From NCBI GenBank assembly GCA_017628845.1, contig JAGBYI010000056.1, forward strand, positions 1 to 37,484: 37,484 nt of DNA, given 5' to 3'. Below the pieces are notes generated by a model. That model made no database searches, was not told the DNA's origin, and saw only the letters and a list, made by a program, of their open reading frames with translations. Both the position numbers and the translations under genes were made by a program. This DNA comes from Bacteroidaceae bacterium (GTDB lineage Bacteria; Bacteroidota; Bacteroidia; Bacteroidales; Bacteroidaceae). Of the stretch, positions 24,233 to 33,282 are shown one piece after another; the stretch's first letter is position 1; each line of letters begins with the position of its first letter.

Positions 24233-25492
24233 ATGAAAGTACTTTGGGTTAGCCTTGTGCCATTCCCTCCACTTTGTGAGCACCTTGGACAGGCTGCTCC
24301 ATCATATTGTGGTTGGATGTATTCGTCAGCAAAAGCTCTATTAGATAATATGCTTGATCTCCAGATGGGTGTAATTGTATATTCGCATGGTAAACAATAT
24401 ACTATGCACGAGGTCGGTGGCATTAGATATTACATGGTTCCATGCAAGCACATGGAAAAGACTACACGGATTCAAATTGTTGCCTGCCGTGAGGCAATTG
24501 CCGACTTTGCTCCAAATTTGATTCATATTCATGGCACAGAACATTCGTTGGCGCAAGCTGTTTGTATGGCTAATAATGGTAAAGTTCGTACGCTTGTAAA
24601 TATCCAGGGGCTTGCTAGTGGAATTGCACCATTTGCCGATGGGGGAATTTCCTTTTGGGACAAGTTGACAAACATCACACCTTTGGATTTTTATCGCAAA
24701 ACATTCCTTTTAAACGCAAAACCGAGTATGTATAAGCGTGCCAGGTGTGAGGAGTATGTGATAAAAAAAGCAACAGATATTATAGGCCGCACGCAATGGG
24801 ATCATGATCATGTCACTACAATTAACCCAAAGTTGCAATATCATCACATGGAGGAGACTTTGAGGACTTCATTCTACGAATCTCCTGTATGGGACTACTC
24901 CAAGTGCAATAAGCATACCATCTTCTTAAGTAATAGCGCATTTCCTTTAAAGGGAGCTCATATATTTGTGAAAGCATTAATGATTATTGCTGAACGTTAT
25001 CCTGATGTTAAAGTAAATGTATGTGGCAGTAGCGTACTGAACAATGATTTCAAAACTATACTGCATTTTCAAGGATACCATTTATACCTTAGGCGTTTGG
25101 TAAAGAAACATAAACTAGAGAAGCATCTCAATTTTATGGGTTCATTGACAGAATCTCAGATGAAACAGGCTTATCTTGATGCCAATGTTTATGTTTTATG
25201 TTCTGCCATCGAGAATTCATCCAATAGCCTCTGCGAAGCCCAGATTCTCGGTGTGCCCGTTGTTGCATCCTATTGTGGTGGAACACCATCGCTTGTCGAG
25301 GATGGGCATACAGGATATCTGTATCGGTATGAAGAGTATAAAATGTTAGCACAGCTTGTGATGCGATTGTTTGAACTAAAAGATTTTTCAACTTTGTCTT
25401 CTGCTGAGCGTAGTGTGGCAATTACACGTCACGATAGAAATACTAATGCATTGCGATTGGTTGAGATATATAACACAATCTGCAATATGTAA
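24233..25492 (+). CDS. Glycosyltransferase family 4
   Basis: This is a GT-B retaining glycosyltransferase of 419 residues. The N-terminal domain contains LIHIHGTEHSLA, typical of the GT4 donor/acceptor cleft. The C-terminal Rossmann domain holds the family E-x7-E motif in IENSSNSLCEAQILGVPVVA and the GGTPSLVEDGHTGYL segment. Length and layout are normal. Donor and linkage are unknown. Confidence 0.9.
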   Translation: MKVLWVSLVPFPPLCEHLGQAAPSYCGWMYSSAKALLDNMLDLQMGVIVYSHGKQYTMHEVGGIRYYMVPCKHMEKTTRIQIVACREAIADFAPNLIHIHGTEHSLAQAVCMANNGKVRTLVNIQGLASGIAPFADGGISFWDKLTNITPLDFYRKTFLLNAKPSMYKRARCEEYVIKKATDIIGRTQWDHDHVTTINPKLQYHHMEETLRTSFYESPVWDYSKCNKHTIFLSNSAFPLKGAHIFVKALMIIAERYPDVKVNVCGSSVLNNDFKTILHFQGYHLYLRRLVKKHKLEKHLNFMGSLTESQMKQAYLDANVYVLCSAIENSSNSLCEAQILGVPVVASYCGGTPSLVEDGHTGYLYRYEEYKMLAQLVMRLFELKDFSTLSSAERSVAITRHDRNTNALRLVEIYNTICNM

Positions 25493-25507
25493 ATACAAAA
25501 TACTAGA

Positions 25508-26641
25508 ATGATTAGGTCTCTGAAAAAGAATATAACATTAGATTTTGTAATGTGTTTACTGCTTATTGTTGCAAGCGGTAATCCAATTTTTATTTATTCC
25601 ACATATGTGCGTGAATTGTATATCATACTAGTTATATTGTCTTTTTTATATTCAAACAAAAGGAATATCTATATAGCTAAAGATTACATTTCATATATAT
25701 CTGTTTTTATTATTGTATTTTTATTACAGTTACTATCTGTTGATGATATTGCCGTTAATAGTCAAATTTTCCAGTTACTGCGAATGTTTGTTGGTCTAGC
25801 AATAATAAAATCATTAGGAGCAAAGTTTCAATACATATACGTTAAGGTTATTACAATAGTTGCTGTTATATCTTTGTTTTTATTTACATATACAAATTTG
25901 GTCGGATATATACCAGCCTTTATATCTTTTAAATCATCACACAGTCTTATCATTTATACAGAAATATATGAAGATTATTGGGGTGTAATTCCAAGAAATG
26001 CGGGTATGTTTTGGGAACCAGGTGCATTTCAAGGCTATCTCAATCTTGCAATTTTGTTTGCATTAATGATGCCAAAGAGTACTACGCGTAAATATTCGTT
26101 AATCTTTTTGATTGTTGCTCTATTAACAACAGTTAGTACCACAGGTTATGTAGTTTTTGGATTTGTAATCATCTATTATATCTATAAGTATAGTAAATTT
26201 AATAAATCTATTAGATTTTTGCTAACATTGATTGTATGCATTGCTGCTGTATGTGCGTTTTTTGAATTGAGTTTTTTGCATGATAAAATCATTGATAATC
26301 TCTCCGATGTAGATAGTTCTCAAGGTAGAATAACAGACTTTATTAGATATAGGACATATATAAAGGAAAACTGGATATGTGGAATGAACGTAGGACGTAT
26401 TCCGGAATTCATAACTGGTAACGGACTTGTCTATATGACCTTGAGCTTTGGATTTCCAGCTATGATATATTATCTCTTGTACACATTATTGAAGTTGAAG
26501 AAAAACAACAATTTTTCGTTGTCGATGTATATGTTTGTATTTATCCTTCTGACTATACAGGGGGAAACTTTTAATTTTTATCCTCTATATTTAGGTTTGC
26601 CATTTTTAAAATTACAATTTACAGAGGAACTATCTTTTTAA
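25508..26641 (+). CDS. wzy: Wzy-like O-antigen/capsule polymerase
   Basis: This is a very hydrophobic, AT-rich protein of 377 residues with about 10-11 predicted membrane helices. The largest extramembrane loop is near residues 155-175 (EDYWGVIPRNAGMFWEPGAFQGY), matching the loop position and the R/WEPGAFQ pattern of Wzy/O-antigen-ligase-like proteins. It would polymerise repeat units on the outer face of the inner membrane. The call rests on topology, the loop motif and the presence of a Wzx in the same operon; Wzy proteins are poorly conserved. Confidence 0.85.
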   Translation: MIRSLKKNITLDFVMCLLLIVASGNPIFIYSTYVRELYIILVILSFLYSNKRNIYIAKDYISYISVFIIVFLLQLLSVDDIAVNSQIFQLLRMFVGLAIIKSLGAKFQYIYVKVITIVAVISLFLFTYTNLVGYIPAFISFKSSHSLIIYTEIYEDYWGVIPRNAGMFWEPGAFQGYLNLAILFALMMPKSTTRKYSLIFLIVALLTTVSTTGYVVFGFVIIYYIYKYSKFNKSIRFLLTLIVCIAAVCAFFELSFLHDKIIDNLSDVDSSQGRITDFIRYRTYIKENWICGMNVGRIPEFITGNGLVYMTLSFGFPAMIYYLLYTLLKLKKNNNFSLSMYMFVFILLTIQGETFNFYPLYLGLPFLKLQFTEELSF

Positions 26642-26668
26642 AATATTTGAATTTGTTTTCAATTTGAT

Positions 26669-27433
26669 ATGGATAAAACAATTACAATTGTAACAGTATC
26701 TTTTAATGATGCGACAAACTTAAAAAAAACTATTGAAAATGTAACGCTGCAAGACTATAAGAATTTAGAATATATAGTCATAGATGGTGGCAGTAAAGAT
26801 AATTCTGTAGAGATTATAAAAAATTTTAAGGATAAAATTGATTTTTGGATCAGCGAACCCGACAGAGGAATTTACGATGCAATGAATAAGTCCTTAAATT
26901 ATGCACACGGCTCATGGATATTATTTATGAATGCTGGTGACACTTTTGTATCTAATAATACTTTATCTCAGGTATTTGCACATGACATCAAAGATGATGT
27001 ATGTGTCATTTATGGGGATAATTATTTAGTATATCCGTTTGGTAAGTCAGTGAATCGTGCTTCTTCAAATTTGGATTTTAGCAGACATCTTCCTTTTAAT
27101 CATCAGTCTTCTATGGTTCGAACTTCTGTCATTAAGAAGTATCTTTTTAATACTGATTACAAAATTTTGGCAGACATGGATATGTTCTATCGTATCTTTA
27201 AGGATGGTTTAGGATTTATGCATGTCGATGTTTTCATATGTAATTATCTGATGGATGGATTCTCTTCTACAAATGGTATGCTTTTATTTAAAGAGAGAGA
27301 GAAACTATTGGGAACTTATGGGAGCCTAGGTTATTACATTCGACACGTCAAACAATATTTAGTCTACCATTTTAAAAGTTTGGCTCCTAATTCCATTGTC
27401 ACTGTTTACAGAAGCAGAAAATACAAAAGGTAA
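26669..27433 (+). CDS. Glycosyltransferase family 2 (WcaE-like)
   Basis: This is a GT-A enzyme of 254 residues. It has ITIVTVSFNDATNLKKTI at the start, the nucleotide-binding VIDGGSKDNS near residues 38-47, and the subfamily signature SEPDRGIYDAMNKSL followed by MNAGD (the DxD equivalent). This subgroup is common in colanic-acid-like and capsule clusters. The gene stop shares a base with the ATG of the longest version of the next frame. The sugar specificity is unknown. Confidence 0.9.
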   Translation: MDKTITIVTVSFNDATNLKKTIENVTLQDYKNLEYIVIDGGSKDNSVEIIKNFKDKIDFWISEPDRGIYDAMNKSLNYAHGSWILFMNAGDTFVSNNTLSQVFAHDIKDDVCVIYGDNYLVYPFGKSVNRASSNLDFSRHLPFNHQSSMVRTSVIKKYLFNTDYKILADMDMFYRIFKDGLGFMHVDVFICNYLMDGFSSTNGMLLFKEREKLLGTYGSLGYYIRHVKQYLVYHFKSLAPNSIVTVYRSRKYKR

Positions 27434-27459
27434 TGTTGACTATTTTTCCAAATAATATT

Positions 27460-27879
27460 ATGCCAAAACTAGCAATTGATCTCCTCGTTTTTGAAAGAGG
27501 AAAAACATATGGATTTGAAGAGTATATCCTAAATCTTCTTAGCGACGAAGATGCAGACAAGGAGGAAAAGCACACGACAGGAGTTGACGAGTTTCGCAAG
27601 GGAATCAAGTACAATACGATGGCCGCGGACGAGGTACACGTTCACGAGTCCGACGAGACACGGATACCTGAAGGATGCACTTTCCTGTTCAAGCGCGTCA
27701 GGCGCTCTTTCGAACAAGTCCAGAAGATAATCCAGCACGACTACCAGATTGTGGTTTACCTTGACAGGGATGGCCGGATGCACGAGGCATATCTGCCAGC
27801 AGAGGGCCATCCGGAATTTATTGATAAGTTCCCAGGTACCCACGCATCGGCAAGCTACCAGGCACATCTCGGCTTCTAA
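27460..27879 (+). pseudogene. Chimeric frame: start of a glycosyltransferase joined to an unrelated tail
   Basis: From the ATG at 27460 about 27 residues (PKLAIDLLVFERGKTYGFEEY and ILNLL) look like the beginning of a GT4-type glycosyltransferase. At about position 27540 the sequence changes abruptly. The rest of the frame (roughly 110 residues, rich in charged residues, ending TSYQ-like AHLGF) is clearly richer in G+C than the neighbours and matches nothing I recognise. The product has 139 residues. The simplest reading is a deletion or recombination scar that fused two gene fragments in frame, so a functional protein is doubtful. An intact small gene with an upstream ATG at 27433 is the alternative. 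Confidence 0.55.
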
Positions 27880-27950
27880 AAATACATCATGTGCACACCA
27901 TTCTTCAGAGAGATGAACCGGGATTAATTGAATTCATATTCTTTAAAGGT

Positions 27951-27983
27951 GTTAAACGCTAAACGCTTATCGTTAATCGTTCC
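27951..27983 (+). repeat. Short heptamer array
   Basis: GTTAAAC, GCTAAAC, GCTTATC, GTTAATC and GTTCC follow in 7-bp register. The sequence is the same class as the arrays beside capD and upstream of the TPR gene. It lies between the chimeric gene and the next glycosyltransferase. A small hairpin, TTACGC-AGTAAG-GCGTAA, follows at 28015-28032. Confidence 0.75.
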
Positions 27984-28053
27984 AAATTAAAGGTGATATG
28001 CGAAAATTGGACGTTTACGCAGTAAGGCGTAAGTATAAATTCTATAAATAATC

Positions 28054-29256
28054 ATGCCTAAATTACTTCAAATCAACGTTACCGCTAATTGGGGATCGAC
28101 AGGAAAGATCTCTGAACAGATTGGTGTTTTGGCTCAGGCGCAAGGATGGGATTCTTATATAGCATATGGAAGACATGCAAATCCATCTAATTTAAATACC
28201 ATAAAAATTGGAAATCAGATTGATGTATATGAACATTATGCAGAGAGTCGTTTTGGTGACAGAGAGGGTTTAGCATCAAGAGATGCTACACGTGTCTTTC
28301 TGAAACACGTAGAAAAAATAAAACCTGACATAATACATTTGCACAACATTCATGACCATTACTTGAATTATAAATTGCTTTTTAACTATATTGTGGCAAA
28401 AGACATTCCTGTTGTTTGGACCCAGCATGACTGTTGGGCTTTCACTGGACATTGCTCCTACTATGATTATATAGGGTGTAAAAAATGGAAAAAGGAATGC
28501 AATAATTGTCCATTAGTTAATTGCTTATCTGTAGATAGATCAAGGCAAAACTTTTTGTTAAAGAAAGAGTTATTCAACTCCTTAAGATCTTTGACTATCG
28601 TACCGGTAAGTAATTGGTTGGCTAATCAGATAAATGAATCCTTTTTAAATCATCATCGTGTGGTTGTTATTAAAAATGGTGTAGACTTGAGTGTATTCAA
28701 AGAGAATTGCACAGATGTACACAAACAATACGGAATAAAAAAAGGAAGTAAAATACTATTAGGAGTCGCTTCAGCTTGGAGTAATAGAAAAGGTTTAGAA
28801 GACTATATAGAACTTTCAAAAGTTCTATCTTCATCCTATCAAATAGTTCTGGTTGGATTAAATAAAAAACAATTATCATTACTTCCATCAAAAATAATTG
28901 GAGTAGAGAGAACAAATAACATACAAGAACTAGTAAACCTTTATTCTTCAGCAGACATTGTGCTAAATCTCTCTTATGAAGAAACTTTTGGTCTTACTAC
29001 AGTTGAGGGTTTTGCTTGTGGTACCCCTTCCATCGTTTATAACAAAACAGCAAGTCCCGAACTTATTTCCTCTGATACTGGAGTAGTAGTGGAGGCAGGT
29101 GATTTTTGCGGTTTAGCCTATGCAATAGATGTAATTTGTTCTAAAGGAAAGAAGTTTTATTCTAAAGCATGCAGAGAACGCGCGGAACAATTATATAACA
29201 AGAATCACAGATTCCAAGACTACATTAATCTATATAGTGAAATAATTTCTAAATAA
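28054..29256 (+). CDS. Glycosyltransferase family 4 (WcaC-like)
   Basis: This is a GT-B glycosyltransferase of 400 residues. The N-terminal QINVTANWGSTGKISEQIG and the block VVWTQHDCWAFTGHCSYYDY, with nearby cysteines (CKKWKKECNNCPL), are typical of the WcaC-like group in capsule and colanic clusters. The C-terminal domain has the E-x7-E type motif in LSYEETFGLTTVEGFACGTP. The gene is AT-rich and the last of the low-G+C block; the next gene is visibly GC-richer. Donor sugar is unknown. Confidence 0.92.
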   Translation: MPKLLQINVTANWGSTGKISEQIGVLAQAQGWDSYIAYGRHANPSNLNTIKIGNQIDVYEHYAESRFGDREGLASRDATRVFLKHVEKIKPDIIHLHNIHDHYLNYKLLFNYIVAKDIPVVWTQHDCWAFTGHCSYYDYIGCKKWKKECNNCPLVNCLSVDRSRQNFLLKKELFNSLRSLTIVPVSNWLANQINESFLNHHRVVVIKNGVDLSVFKENCTDVHKQYGIKKGSKILLGVASAWSNRKGLEDYIELSKVLSSSYQIVLVGLNKKQLSLLPSKIIGVERTNNIQELVNLYSSADIVLNLSYEETFGLTTVEGFACGTPSIVYNKTASPELISSDTGVVVEAGDFCGLAYAIDVICSKGKKFYSKACRERAEQLYNKNHRFQDYINLYSEIISK

Positions 29257-29270
29257 TATTATTCATTATT

Positions 29271-30362
29271 ATGTCTATTTTCAAAGACAAAACCCTGTTG
29301 ATTACAGGTGGCACGGGTTCGTTTGGTAACGCCGTGCTTCGTCGCTTCCTCGAGAGTGACATCAAGGAAATTCGTATTTTTTCCCGTGACGAAAAGAAAC
29401 AGGATGATATGCGCCATCACCTGCAGGCTCAGTACTCCGATGTGGCCGGTAAGGTGAAGTTCTACATCGGAAACGTACGCAATCGTGAGTCGGTGGATGT
29501 GGCTATGCGTGGTGTGGACTATGTGTTCGCTGCTGCGGCTCTCAAGCAGGTGCCCTCATGTGAGTTCTTTCCCATGGAGGCTACCATGACCAATGTGGTG
29601 GGTACACACAACGTGCTGCTCTCGGCCATTGATCACGAGGTGAAGAACGTGGTGGTACTCTCTACCGACAAGGCGGCTTATCCCATCAATGCCATGGGAA
29701 TCTCGAAGGCGCTCATGGAGAAGGTGGCCATAGCCAAGGGACGTGAGCTCGGTCAAGGTGCCAAGACAACCATTTGCTGCACTCGCTATGGTAACGTGAT
29801 GGCCAGTCGTGGTTCGGTAATCCCTCTTTGGGTAGAGCAGATTGAGCAGGGCAAGCCCATCACCATCACTGACCCCAACATGACTCGCTTCATGATGACA
29901 CTTGATGATGCAGTGGATCTTGTTATCTATGCGTTTACTCATGGTGAGAATGGTGACCTCTTCGTGCAGAAGGCTCCTGCTGCTACACTCGATGTGTTAG
30001 CACAGGCACTGAAGGAAACCTATGCCCAGATCAATCCGAAGTATGGTGAGACCGAGGTGCGCGTAATCGGTACCCGTCATGGTGAGAAGCTCTACGAGAC
30101 GCTTGTGACTCGCGAGGAAATGGCCAAGGCCATAGACATGGGCGACTACTATCGCATCCCCTGTGACAACCGTGACCTTAACTACGATAAGTTCTTCACT
30201 GATGGCAGTGAAGAGGTGTCAAAGATTGAGGACTACCACAGCCACAACACTGGTCGCCTCGATGTGGAGGGTATGAAGCAACTGCTGCTCAAGCTCCGCT
30301 TCATCCGTGAAGACCTCGGTTTGATACCTCGTAGCAAGGGTAAGGAGATTCGTTCGGAGTAG
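29271..30362 (+). CDS. capE: UDP-GlcNAc 4,6-dehydratase/5-epimerase, first step to UDP-L-FucNAc
   Basis: This is a soluble extended SDR of 363 residues, CapE/FnlA type. It dehydrates UDP-GlcNAc and inverts C5, and its product feeds UDP-N-acetyl-L-fucosamine synthesis together with the next two genes. The NAD motif GGTGSFG is at residues 13-19, and STDKAAYPINAMGISK shows Met in place of the SDR tyrosine, followed by K. It has no membrane region, unlike the CapD-type dehydratase at 13579. The order capE-capF-capG is conserved. A 103-base gap with an inverted repeat separates it from capF. Confidence 0.95.
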   Translation: MSIFKDKTLLITGGTGSFGNAVLRRFLESDIKEIRIFSRDEKKQDDMRHHLQAQYSDVAGKVKFYIGNVRNRESVDVAMRGVDYVFAAAALKQVPSCEFFPMEATMTNVVGTHNVLLSAIDHEVKNVVVLSTDKAAYPINAMGISKALMEKVAIAKGRELGQGAKTTICCTRYGNVMASRGSVIPLWVEQIEQGKPITITDPNMTRFMMTLDDAVDLVIYAFTHGENGDLFVQKAPAATLDVLAQALKETYAQINPKYGETEVRVIGTRHGEKLYETLVTREEMAKAIDMGDYYRIPCDNRDLNYDKFFTDGSEEVSKIEDYHSHNTGRLDVEGMKQLLLKLRFIREDLGLIPRSKGKEIRSE

Positions 30363-30369
30363 TATATAA

Positions 30370-30451
30370 GAACACGAATCACCCGAATCTAACGAATAAT
30401 ATTTAGTACAGTGTACAGATGTTTTCGTGTTAATTCGTGCAATTCGTGTTC
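30370..30451. repeat. Imperfect inverted repeat between capE and capF
   Basis: GAACACGAAT (30370-30379) pairs with ATTCGTGTTC (30442-30451), and weaker complementarity continues inward through several CGAAT/ATTCG units. A small palindrome GTACA-G-TGTAC sits at 30406-30416. It could form a long hairpin in the mRNA. Sequences of this kind recur in Bacteroidales genomes as far as I recall. Confidence 0.7.
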
Positions 30452-30465
30452 ATAAAAGATAAATA

Positions 30466-31665
30466 ATGAAGATCTTAGTAACTGGTGCCAAAGGTTTCGT
30501 GGGACGTAACCTATGTGCACAACTCAATAACATCAAGGAGGGCAAGGCCAAGTGCTACGGCGACGTGACTGTCAGCGAGGTCTATGAATATGACATAGAC
30601 TCTACAGTCGAGGAACTGGACAGCTATTGCCGTGATTGCAACTTTGTCTTCAATCTGGCAGGGGTTAACCGTCCGCAGAATCAGGAGGAGTTTATGCAGG
30701 GCAACTTCGGTTTTGCCTCTACCTTGCTCGATACCTTGAAGAAGTATGGCAACACTTGTCCTGTAATGATATCCAGTTCCATACAGGCTACACTGGCGGG
30801 GCGCTTCGGCACCAGTGAGTATGGCAAGAGCAAGAAGGCTGGTGAGGAACTGATGTTCGAGTACAGTAAGGAGACTGGAGCTGAGGTGTTGGTATACCGC
30901 TTTCCCAATCTGTTTGGTAAGTGGTGCCGCCCCAACTATAACAGTGCTATAGCTACCTTCTGCAACAATATTGCCCACGACCTCCCCATACAGGTCAACG
31001 ACCGCAGTGTGGAGATGGAGTTGCTATACATTGATGACCTTGTGGACGAGATGATATCAGCCCTCAAGGGGGCAGCACATCGTTGCGAGTTTGATGGCGT
31101 AGAGACTGTACCTACTGCTGACGGACGGTATTGCTATTGCCCCATCACGCACAAGACCACATTGGGTGAGATTGTGGACATGATATACAGTTTTGCCGAG
31201 CAGCCCAAGACACTCAATATTCCCGAGATTCCCGAAGGTAGTCTGCCGAAGAAACTATATAGTACGTACCTGAGTTATCTGCCCAAGGAAAAGGTTTCCT
31301 TCCCTCTTAAGATGAATGTGGATGATCGTGGATCCTTCACGGAGTTGGTACACACACTCAACTGCGGGCAGGTATCCATCAATATCTCTAAGCCTGGTAT
31401 CACAAAAGGGCAGCACTGGCACAACACCAAGTGGGAGTTTTTCATCGTGGTGAGTGGCCATGGCTTGATTCAGCAACGTCGTGTAGGTTCCGATGAGGTG
31501 TTGAACTTTGAGGTGAGTGGCGACAAGATAGAGGCTGTGCATATGCTACCTGGTTATACGCACAACATTATCAATCTCTCCGATACCAATGATTTGGTCA
31601 CTGTCATGTACTGCAATGAGATATTTAATCCAAACAAACCAGATACGTATTTTGAGAAGGTTTAA
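30466..31665 (+). CDS. capF: Bifunctional UDP-sugar reductase/cupin CapF (FnlB)
   Basis: This is the second step of UDP-L-FucNAc synthesis: reduction and epimerisation of the CapE product to UDP-N-acetyl-L-talosamine. The N-terminal SDR domain (about residues 1-270) starts with ILVTGAKGFVGRNL. The C-terminal cupin (about 285-399) contains ISKPGITKGQHWHNTKWEFF and GYTHNI, including metal-binding histidines as in CapF. The length of 399 matches the family (about 370-400). It is flanked by capE and capG. Confidence 0.94.
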   Translation: MKILVTGAKGFVGRNLCAQLNNIKEGKAKCYGDVTVSEVYEYDIDSTVEELDSYCRDCNFVFNLAGVNRPQNQEEFMQGNFGFASTLLDTLKKYGNTCPVMISSSIQATLAGRFGTSEYGKSKKAGEELMFEYSKETGAEVLVYRFPNLFGKWCRPNYNSAIATFCNNIAHDLPIQVNDRSVEMELLYIDDLVDEMISALKGAAHRCEFDGVETVPTADGRYCYCPITHKTTLGEIVDMIYSFAEQPKTLNIPEIPEGSLPKKLYSTYLSYLPKEKVSFPLKMNVDDRGSFTELVHTLNCGQVSINISKPGITKGQHWHNTKWEFFIVVSGHGLIQQRRVGSDEVLNFEVSGDKIEAVHMLPGYTHNIINLSDTNDLVTVMYCNEIFNPNKPDTYFEKV

Positions 31666-31692
31666 ACATTAATTATTAAAGATGAAGTAGAT

Positions 31693-32877
31693 ATGAATAT
31701 ACGAACAGATTATTCAAATATCCAGTTTAAGAATGATGGTCGTTTGAAGTTGCTCATCATTGTCGGTACCCGCCCCGAGATTATCCGCTTGGCGGCAGTG
31801 ATTAACAAGTGTCGTAAGTACTTCGACAGCATCCTGGCACACACAGGCCAGAACTACGACTATAACCTCAATGGGGTGTTCTTCAAAGACCTCAAATTGA
31901 AAGATCCCGAGGTATATATGGATGCCGTGGGCGATGACCTCGGTGCCACGATGGGCAATATCCTCAATGCTTCGTATAAGTTGATGGTGCAGACAAAGCC
32001 TGATGCCGTGCTTGTTCTCGGCGATACCAACAGCTGCTTGAGTGTGATTGGTGCCAAGCGCCTGCACATCCCCATCTTCCACATGGAAGCCGGTAACCGC
32101 TGCTGGGACGAGTGCCTGCCCGAGGAGACCAACCGTCGCATTGTGGACATCATCTCTGATGTGAACATCTGCTATTCGGAGCATGCTCGCCGCTACCTCA
32201 ATGCCAGCAACGTGGCTCCACAGCGTACCTACGTGAGTGGTTCGCCTATGGCAGAGGTATTACACGAGAACCTTGCCGACATTGAGGCCAGCGACGTTCA
32301 CCAACGTCTCGGATTGGAGAAGGGTAAGTACATTCTCTTGAGTGCTCATCGTGAAGAAAATATCGATACGGAGAAGAACTTCCTCAGTCTTTTCACGGCT
32401 ATCAATGCCATGGCCGAGAAGTACGATATGCCTATTCTCTACAGCTGCCATCCTCGCAGTCGCAATCGTTTGGAAGCAAGTGGCTTCGTGCTCGACAAGC
32501 GGGTAATGCGTCAGGAACCGCTTGGATTCCACGACTACAACTGCTTACAGATGAATGCATTTGCCGTAGTTAGTGATAGTGGTACACTGCCTGAGGAAAG
32601 CTCATTCTTCACGAGTATCGGCCGTCCGTTCCCTGCGGTATGTATCCGCACCAGTACCGAGCGTCCCGAGGCCTTGGATAAGGGTTGCTTCGTCCTTGCT
32701 GGCATCAACGAACACGACCTATTGCAGGCTGTGGACGTAGCTGTAGAGATGAACAAAGAGGGTGACCACGGAATCCCCGTACCCAACTATGTGGACGAGA
32801 ACGTATCAACCAAGATTGTGAAGCTCATCCAAAGCTATACGGGTGTGGTGAACAAGATGGTTTGGAGAAAAGAATGA
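31693..32877 (+). CDS. capG: UDP-N-acetyl sugar 2-epimerase CapG (FnlC/WecB-like)
   Basis: This is the third step of the pathway, 2-epimerisation giving UDP-L-FucNAc. It has 394 residues of the WecB superfamily. Landmarks are IVGTRPEIIRLA near the N-terminus, LGDTNSCLS, HMEAGNRCWDECLPEETNRR with the catalytic acids, SAHREENID, and the nucleotide-binding SDSGTLPEESSFF. Adjacency to capE and capF separates it from a generic ManNAc-forming WecB. Its stop overlaps the next start by 4 bases. Confidence 0.93.
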   Translation: MNIRTDYSNIQFKNDGRLKLLIIVGTRPEIIRLAAVINKCRKYFDSILAHTGQNYDYNLNGVFFKDLKLKDPEVYMDAVGDDLGATMGNILNASYKLMVQTKPDAVLVLGDTNSCLSVIGAKRLHIPIFHMEAGNRCWDECLPEETNRRIVDIISDVNICYSEHARRYLNASNVAPQRTYVSGSPMAEVLHENLADIEASDVHQRLGLEKGKYILLSAHREENIDTEKNFLSLFTAINAMAEKYDMPILYSCHPRSRNRLEASGFVLDKRVMRQEPLGFHDYNCLQMNAFAVVSDSGTLPEESSFFTSIGRPFPAVCIRTSTERPEALDKGCFVLAGINEHDLLQAVDVAVEMNKEGDHGIPVPNYVDENVSTKIVKLIQSYTGVVNKMVWRKE

Positions 32878-33272
32878 ATATGAGAATAACCCAAGAAACC
32901 CTAAACCACCTCACCGCTCAGGCAAAAGCGTCTGAGCGGTTGAGGATGAGTCTGGATTTGCGAACTGCGTCTGATGAGCAGTCGCAACGCATGCTCAATG
33001 CTGTTGAGCCGGGTACTCCACTTCCTATCCATCGGCATCGCACAAGTGCAGAGACGGTGGTCATTGTACGTGGCCGCTTGGTCGAGCGCTTCTATGATGA
33101 TGGTGGCACGATTACTGAAGAGATTCTGATGGAGGTAGGTGGCGACTGCCCTGTACTGCAGATTCCTGCGGGACAATGGCATGGCATTGAGGTGTTGGAG
33201 TCGGGTACCGTAATCTTCGAAGCTAAAGATGGGGCATATGCTCCACTTACCGAGGAGGACTTGATGAGGTAA
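32874..33272 (+). CDS. wbuC: WbuC family cupin
   Basis: This is a small cupin of 132 residues from the ATG at 32874, which overlaps the capG stop as ATGA. The barrel motif LPIHRHRTSAETVVIVRGRL and the second metal site PAGQWHGIEVLESG are clear. WbuC proteins accompany FucNAc operons (fnlABC-wbuB-wbuC) in several O-antigen clusters; their biochemical role is not established to my knowledge. A TTG start 12 bases earlier is possible but less likely. Confidence 0.88.
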   Translation: MNMRITQETLNHLTAQAKASERLRMSLDLRTASDEQSQRMLNAVEPGTPLPIHRHRTSAETVVIVRGRLVERFYDDGGTITEEILMEVGGDCPVLQIPAGQWHGIEVLESGTVIFEAKDGAYAPLTEEDLMR

Positions 33273-33282
33273 CTTATTTTTA

